Shown piece by piece: positions 60,134-64,000 of a DNA stretch of 64,000 nucleotides. The notes below the pieces were generated by a model. It worked only from the letters and a program-made list of their open reading frames with translations. It ran no database searches and was not told the origin of the DNA. Source of the stretch: Actinocrispum wychmicini (lineage in GTDB: Bacteria > Actinomycetota > Actinomycetes > Mycobacteriales > Pseudonocardiaceae). The DNA lies in NCBI RefSeq assembly GCF_004345645.1, contig NZ_SLWS01000010.1, positions 186,001 through 250,000 on the forward strand, read 5' to 3'. Numbering within the stretch: position 1 is the stretch's first letter; every line of letters begins with the position of its first letter. Made by a program: the position numbers and the translations under genes.

Positions 60134-60176
60134 AGTGGTCCGAACCATTGACAGCCGGGTGCCGGGGCGCGTATCA
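60134..60176 (+). promoter_or_regulatory. promoter with DasR/NagR-type (dre) operator, second chitinase gene
   Basis: AGTGGTCCGAACCATT (60134-60149) keeps the TGGT/ACCA arms of the dre consensus with a changed centre. It overlaps TTGACA (-35, 60148-60153); GTATCA lies 17 bases on (60171-60176) as the -10 candidate. Weaker match than the other two sites. The rest of the 60047-60261 interval has no ORF. Confidence 0.6.
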
Positions 60177-60261
60177 CTTTCTTCACAGTCAGGATTAAGT
60201 CGGTAATTTTCCTGGCCCGGTCGTGCCCCTGCACCTCACGATGGCCACTCCAGGAGAACCT

Positions 60262-61587
60262 ATGCGTATTTCCAGGCTCGCGGCGGCGGCGCTACCGGTG
60301 CTCGCCGCGCTCGTCGGACTGCCCCCGTACACCGCCGCGGCGGCCGGCGGCGCCTTCCCAGCCCACTATGCCGCCCCTTACCTGCAGATCAGCGACGGCA
60401 CCGCCGGCGACATGGCCGCCGACATGAACGCGACCGGGCTGAAGTTCTACACGTTGGCGTTCTTCACGCCGCAGTCCGGCTGCACGCCGATCTGGGAGGC
60501 CAACGGCACCGGCGTCGGCTCGTTCAAGTCCCAGATCAGCGCCCTGCAGGCGGCCGGCGGCAACGTGATCCCGTCGTTCGGCGGCGCCGCCGGCGGCGAA
60601 CTCGCCCAGACCTGCACGAACACGGCGAGCCTGACGGCGGCGTACGCGAACGTCGTCAACACGTACGGCACGAACCGGCTCGACTTCGACATCGAGGGCG
60701 GCGTGCTCGGCGACACCGCGGCGACCGCGCGACGCAACTCGGCGCTGGCCACGTTGCAGGCGCAGAACCCCGCGGTCCAGGTCGACTACACCCTCCCGGT
60801 CGACCCGGGCGGTCTCCCGTCGGCCGAGCTGAACCTGTTGCGGGACGCCAAGAACAAGGGCGTCCGGGTCAGTGTCGTCAACATCATGACGATGGACTTC
60901 GGTGACGGCCAGAACGCGCTCAACGACGCCTTGTCGGCCGCGCGCGGCACGGCCGGCCAGTTGGCGAGCCTGTACGGCGTCTCGACGTCCGCCGCGTACG
61001 GCATGCTGGGCCTGACCCCGATCGCCGGCCAGAACGACGACAACGAGTTCTTCTCCCAGGCCGACGCCCAGACCCTGGAGAACTTCGCCGCCAGCAACGG
61101 CGTGGCGGAACTGGCGTTCTGGGAGGTGCACGATTTCGACCGCAACGTCGGATGGGCGTACTCGCGGATCTTCAACGCCATCACCGGCGGCGGTCCGCCG
61201 CCACCTGGCGGGCACCAGATCACCGGCATCGGCGGCAAGTGCGTCGACGTGGCCGGCGCGAACACCGCGAACGGCACGAAGATCCAGATCTTCACGTGCA
61301 ACGGCACCGGCGCGCAACAGTGGACCGTCTCCGGCGGGACCCTGCAGGCCCTGGGCAAGTGCATGGACGTGGCCGGCGCGGGCACGGCGAACGGCACCAA
61401 GGTGCAGCTGTGGGACTGCAACGGCACGGGTGCCCAGCAGTGGACCCGCAACGGGCCGAACGAGTTCGTGAACCCGAACTCCGGCAAGTGCCTGGACGCG
61501 ACCGGGCAGAGTTCCGCGGACGGCACGGCATTGCAGATCTGGAGCTGCGCCGGCACGGCCAACCAGCAGTGGGTGGTCACGACGTAG
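60262..61587 (+). CDS. secreted GH18 chitinase with ricin-type lectin domain
   Basis: Exported chitinase of 441 aa. ATG 60262 follows GGAGAA; the signal peptide ends near YTAAAAG. The GH18 domain (about 28-310) has AAPYLQISDG, VIPSFGGAAGG and LDFDIEG with Asp141, Asp143 and Glu145. After a PPPPGG linker, residues about 320-441 form a ricin-type beta-trefoil with three GKC-D starts and three QQW endings (GAQQWTVS, GAQQWTRN, NQQWVVTT). GH18 domain is only moderately like the chitinase at 50395. The lectin module resembles that at 19479. Probably regulated with the other chitinase. Confidence 0.92.
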   Translation: MRISRLAAAALPVLAALVGLPPYTAAAAGGAFPAHYAAPYLQISDGTAGDMAADMNATGLKFYTLAFFTPQSGCTPIWEANGTGVGSFKSQISALQAAGGNVIPSFGGAAGGELAQTCTNTASLTAAYANVVNTYGTNRLDFDIEGGVLGDTAATARRNSALATLQAQNPAVQVDYTLPVDPGGLPSAELNLLRDAKNKGVRVSVVNIMTMDFGDGQNALNDALSAARGTAGQLASLYGVSTSAAYGMLGLTPIAGQNDDNEFFSQADAQTLENFAASNGVAELAFWEVHDFDRNVGWAYSRIFNAITGGGPPPPGGHQITGIGGKCVDVAGANTANGTKIQIFTCNGTGAQQWTVSGGTLQALGKCMDVAGAGTANGTKVQLWDCNGTGAQQWTRNGPNEFVNPNSGKCLDATGQSSADGTALQIWSCAGTANQQWVVTT

Positions 61588-61592
61588 TGGGT

Positions 61593-61619
61593 GGTGGGGC
61601 GCCGCCGCGACGCCCCACC
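61593..61619. terminator. bidirectional terminator hairpin
   Basis: GGTGGGGCG (61593-61601) pairs perfectly with CGCCCCACC (61611-61619) around a 9-base loop, between the convergent chitinase and ABC permease genes. Confidence 0.75.
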
Positions 61620-61626
61620 CTCTGTC

Positions 61627-62460
61627 CTACATGGTCCGTTGCATGGCTTTCGCGCGGCTGGCGGCCACGGTCGAGCCGGACTCCCGCCGGGCCATCCGGC
61701 GCAGCAGCATCGGCGCGAACACGAACCCGACGACCGCCCACAGGCCAAGCACCCCAACGGTTTCCAGGTGCCGCCACGACTCGCCGATCTCCACCGCCGA
61801 GAGGCTGTCCGGCAGCAGCGCCGAGCGTAGGCCCAGACCCAGCCAGTACAGCGGGAACACCTGGGCGATCCACTGTAGCCACTCCGGCAACGCGGTGATC
61901 GGGTAGAACACCCCGGACACCGCCAGCAGGAGGAACACGACCAGGCTCATGAACCCCATGGCCTGCGCGTTCTTGAAGACCGCCCCGAGGATCGCGCCGA
62001 TCGGCAGGACGGCCACGAGCCCGAGGACGAGCACCCACAACAACGTGACGACGTCCAGCCGCAAACCGTCGAACACCAAGGAGACAACGGCGAGCGGCAG
62101 GATGGCGCCCACGACCGTCACGGCTGCCCGGCTGGTGACCTTGCCGACGAGATAGCCGAGCGTCCCGTTCGGGATCGCCTTGGCGCGCAGGAGCGTGCCG
62201 TCCTCACGTTCCATGGTGAGGATGATGCCGAGCCCCAACAGGCCGTTGAACATGAAGTTCATCGCGAGGATGCCCGGGATCGACTGGGTGCCGAGCGAGA
62301 ACGTGGTCCCCGGCACGGTGTTCTCCCTCAGGAAGAACATCACGACCAACGCGATCACCGGGAAGAACATGGAGTTCCAGAGCTCGGTGGGATTGGTCAT
62401 GCTCTGCCGGAACTCGATCCGCCCTCGCCGCAACCCGGCCCGCACCGGAACCGTGTTCAC
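61627..62460 (-). CDS. ABC-2 type transporter permease
   Basis: Membrane subunit of 277 aa with six helices; GILAMNFMFNGLLGLGIILTMEREDGTLLRAKAIP (over the second helix and loop) and AVSGVFYPITALPEWLQWIAQVFPLYWL are typical of ABC-2 exporters for drugs or lipids (DrrB-like). The GTG at 62460 overlaps the ATPase stop by four bases. Works with the ATPase encoded upstream on the same strand. Confidence 0.9.
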   Translation of the reverse strand: MNTVPVRAGLRRGRIEFRQSMTNPTELWNSMFFPVIALVVMFFLRENTVPGTTFSLGTQSIPGILAMNFMFNGLLGLGIILTMEREDGTLLRAKAIPNGTLGYLVGKVTSRAAVTVVGAILPLAVVSLVFDGLRLDVVTLLWVLVLGLVAVLPIGAILGAVFKNAQAMGFMSLVVFLLLAVSGVFYPITALPEWLQWIAQVFPLYWLGLGLRSALLPDSLSAVEIGESWRHLETVGVLGLWAVVGFVFAPMLLRRMARRESGSTVAASRAKAMQRTM

Positions 62461-63350
62461 GCCTGCTCCTCGAAGTCGCGGACCATGGCCAGGTAGACGT
62501 CTTCCAGCTTGGGCCGGTGCACCTCCAGGTCGCCGATGGCCTCGCCGTACCGCTCGAACAGCTCACGGACGAACGTGGTCGCGTCCTCCACGGACTCCAC
62601 ATAGGACTCGCCGGCCTTGCTGAACCGGACCTCGGCCTTGCTGGACACCTGGCCGGCCAGTTCGGCCGCGGTGCCGTCGGCGACGATGTCCCCACCCACC
62701 AGGATGAGGATCCGGTCGGCCAGCTTCTCCGCCTCGGCCAGGTCGTGCGTGGTGAGCAGGACGGTGGTGTCCAGCCGGCGCAGCAGGGCATGGAAGTCCT
62801 GCCGGACCTGGGGGTCGAAGCCGACCGTCGGCTCGTCCAGGAACAGCAGGTCCGGCCGGCCGACCAGGCCGATGGCCACGTCCAGCCGCCGCCGCTGCCC
62901 GCCGGACAGCTTGGCGACCGTGGTGTCGGCCTGCTCGGTCAACCCGACGAGGGCGATGAGTTCGTCGGCGTCGTACGGGGTGCTGTACGGGGCGTAGAAG
63001 CCGCTGAAGTGGTCCAGCAGCTCACGGACCCGCCACCTGCCGTGGTCCCGCCAGGACTGCAGGACCACGCCGATCCGGGCGCGCCACGCCTCGTCACCGG
63101 AGTCCGGGTCGGCGCCGAGCACCTGGACGTCGCCGGCCGATCGTTTCCGGAATCCCTCCAGGATCTCGATGGTGGTGGTCTTGCCGGCGCCGTTCGGGCC
63201 GAGCAGGACCAGCACCTCGCCCTGGTTCACCCGGATGTCGATCCCGTTGAGCACGTCCTTGGAGCCGTACCGCATCCGCAGGCCACTGGTTTCGACGACC
63301 GCTTGCCGTTGACTGACTGGTGGTTTCTTCTGTTTCGTACCGACATCCAT
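62457..63350 (-). CDS. ABC transporter ATP-binding protein (DrrA-like)
   Basis: ATPase of 297 aa: GPNGAGKTTTIEILEG, LSGGQRRRLDVAIGL and LLFLDEPTVGFDPQ are intact. The C-terminal 70 residues (SSKAEVRFSKAGESYVESVE...) are the regulatory tail of DrrA-type exporters, which resist or secrete amphipathic compounds. The gene pair is not next to a biosynthetic cluster in this window. Start at ATG 63350, 4-base overlap with the permease. Confidence 0.92.
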   Translation of the reverse strand: MDVGTKQKKPPVSQRQAVVETSGLRMRYGSKDVLNGIDIRVNQGEVLVLLGPNGAGKTTTIEILEGFRKRSAGDVQVLGADPDSGDEAWRARIGVVLQSWRDHGRWRVRELLDHFSGFYAPYSTPYDADELIALVGLTEQADTTVAKLSGGQRRRLDVAIGLVGRPDLLFLDEPTVGFDPQVRQDFHALLRRLDTTVLLTTHDLAEAEKLADRILILVGGDIVADGTAAELAGQVSSKAEVRFSKAGESYVESVEDATTFVRELFERYGEAIGDLEVHRPKLEDVYLAMVRDFEEQA

Positions 63351-63443
63351 GCCTTCAAGTGTCTCATTGAAATTGCGGTTGAGACTTTACTCGGCATTCG
63401 GACGTAGATAACGGGTGAACCTTAAACAGGACGTGAACACGGC

Positions 63444-64000
63444 CTAGTCCCGCCGCAGCCAGGCCCGGATCTCGTCGCCGTGTTCGTCCAGCCGCGGCGG
63501 CGCGAACGAGTAGCGGGCGGGCGTCTCGGCCAGGGTGATCGGGTTGCGGATGCCGCGGTAGCCGTCGATCTCGACGACCGGGTCGAGGCCGAGGCTTTCG
63601 GCGAGTTCCACACCGCCACGGATGTCGTTGATGGGTCCACACGGGACGCCGACGGCGGACAGGACGCCGAACCAGTCCTGCGCGGACCTGCCCGCCAGTC
63701 CTTTGAGCAACAACGGCCGCAGCGCGTCACGATTGTCGTTGCGGGCCAGCACGGTGGTGAAGCGCGGGTCGTCCGCGAGTTCGGGCGTGCCGATGGCCTC
63801 GGCGAACTTCCGGAACTGCCTGTCGTTGCCGATCGCGATGATCAGCTCGCCGTCGCCGGTGGCCATCGGCTCGTACGGGTACAGGCTCAGGTGCGCGTTG
63901 CCCATCCGTTGCGGGACAACGCCTCCAGCCACGTACGCGGACGTCTGGTTGGCCAACGCGGACAGTGCGCTCGACATCAGGTCGATCTCGACCAGTTGCC
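63444..64000 (-). CDS. CaiB/BaiF family CoA transferase (C-terminal part)
   Basis: The gene runs off the right edge; about 185 codons are visible. Reading from 64000 down gives QLVEIDLMSSALSALANQ, continuous coding with no start, followed by HLSLYPYEPMATGDGELII, LADDPRFTTVLARNDNRD and GVPCGPINDI. These are the standard C-terminal blocks of family III CoA transferases such as formyl-CoA or carnitine-CoA transferase. Substrate not predictable. The catalytic Asp lies outside the window. The ATG at 63977 is internal. Confidence 0.9.
   Translation of the reverse strand, partial: QLVEIDLMSSALSALANQTSAYVAGGVVPQRMGNAHLSLYPYEPMATGDGELIIAIGNDRQFRKFAEAIGTPELADDPRFTTVLARNDNRDALRPLLLKGLAGRSAQDWFGVLSAVGVPCGPINDIRGGVELAESLGLDPVVEIDGYRGIRNPITLAETPARYSFAPPRLDEHGDEIRAWLRRD

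Noticed and set aside
63978-64000. ATG 63977 as the start of a short 177-codon CoA-transferase-like gene
   Set aside because: Coding sequence of the same family continues upstream to the window edge, so the ATG is internal and the gene is cut by the edge.
1-64000. Search for tRNA, rRNA, CRISPR arrays, IS elements, att sites and prophage genes
   Set aside because: No cloverleaf-like segments, spaced direct repeats, transposase or integrase motifs were seen; intergenic regions are mostly under 200 bases.

Overview
The window is about 69% GC, densely packed, rich in GTG starts and Shine-Dalgarno (SD) sites, and carries many secreted carbohydrate-active proteins, TetR regulators, P450s, eukaryotic-like Ser/Thr kinases and partner-switching proteins. 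This points to a mycelial actinomycete, most likely a member of the Pseudonocardiales; the assignment is an inference from composition and gene content. I saw no rRNA, tRNA, CRISPR array, insertion sequence or prophage. It reads as ordinary chromosome with lineage-specific modules.

Layout. 1-7.8 kb: the 5' end of an FAD oxidoreductase, a dGTPase-type HD hydrolase, a secreted subtilisin-fold protease with an altered triad, and two tandem membrane Ser/Thr kinases. 7.9-14.6 kb: a 40-codon ORF, an ABC-F ATPase followed by a tiny HTH protein, a GT87-type membrane glycosyltransferase, an ABC exporter and an LCP cell-wall ligase. 14.7-19.4 kb: two divergent alpha/beta hydrolases, a MobA-like nucleotidyltransferase, a SIS-domain protein, an ATPase/STAS partner-switch pair and NAD kinase. 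19.5-31 kb: a lectin/beta-helix secreted protein, then an eight-gene purine/urate catabolic operon on the minus strand (uricase, three xanthine dehydrogenase subunits, guanine deaminase-like enzyme, NCS2 permease, AtzF-C-like protein, allantoicase) with a divergent PucR regulator. 31-34.7 kb: an SPFH protein with internally duplicated modules, opposite a small protein of unknown function. 34.8-49.3 kb: a VOC protein, a diiron-like protein with ferredoxin reductase and TetR, RNase Z, a secreted cyclophilin, TetR/MFS/quinol monooxygenase, LysE, an isolated trpF, a P450, a heterodimeric ABC exporter and a dienelactone hydrolase. 49.3-64 kb: a sirtuin, a GH18 chitinase, P450/TetR, a spermidine-synthase-like protein, a DUF6541-type membrane protein, an orphan solute-binding/VWA pair, a second GH18 chitinase, an ABC-2 pair and the 3' part of a CoA-transferase gene.

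Regulatory structure is the most interesting part. Three separated genes (the SIS-domain protein at 16768 and the two GH18 chitinases at 50395 and 60262) each carry upstream a sequence close to the GntR-family DasR/NagR operator, placed over or beside plausible sigma-70-type promoter elements. This suggests a local part of a chitin/GlcNAc regulon whose repressor lies outside the window. Other clear symmetric or repeated operator candidates sit between divergent genes at 18451-18472, 39923-39976 and 53357-53374, and upstream of a hydrolase at 34758-34777.

Starts were chosen by SD position, coupling with upstream stops and family N-termini, so several coding regions are shorter than the longest open frame. 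Functions are read from motifs by eye; no database search was run.
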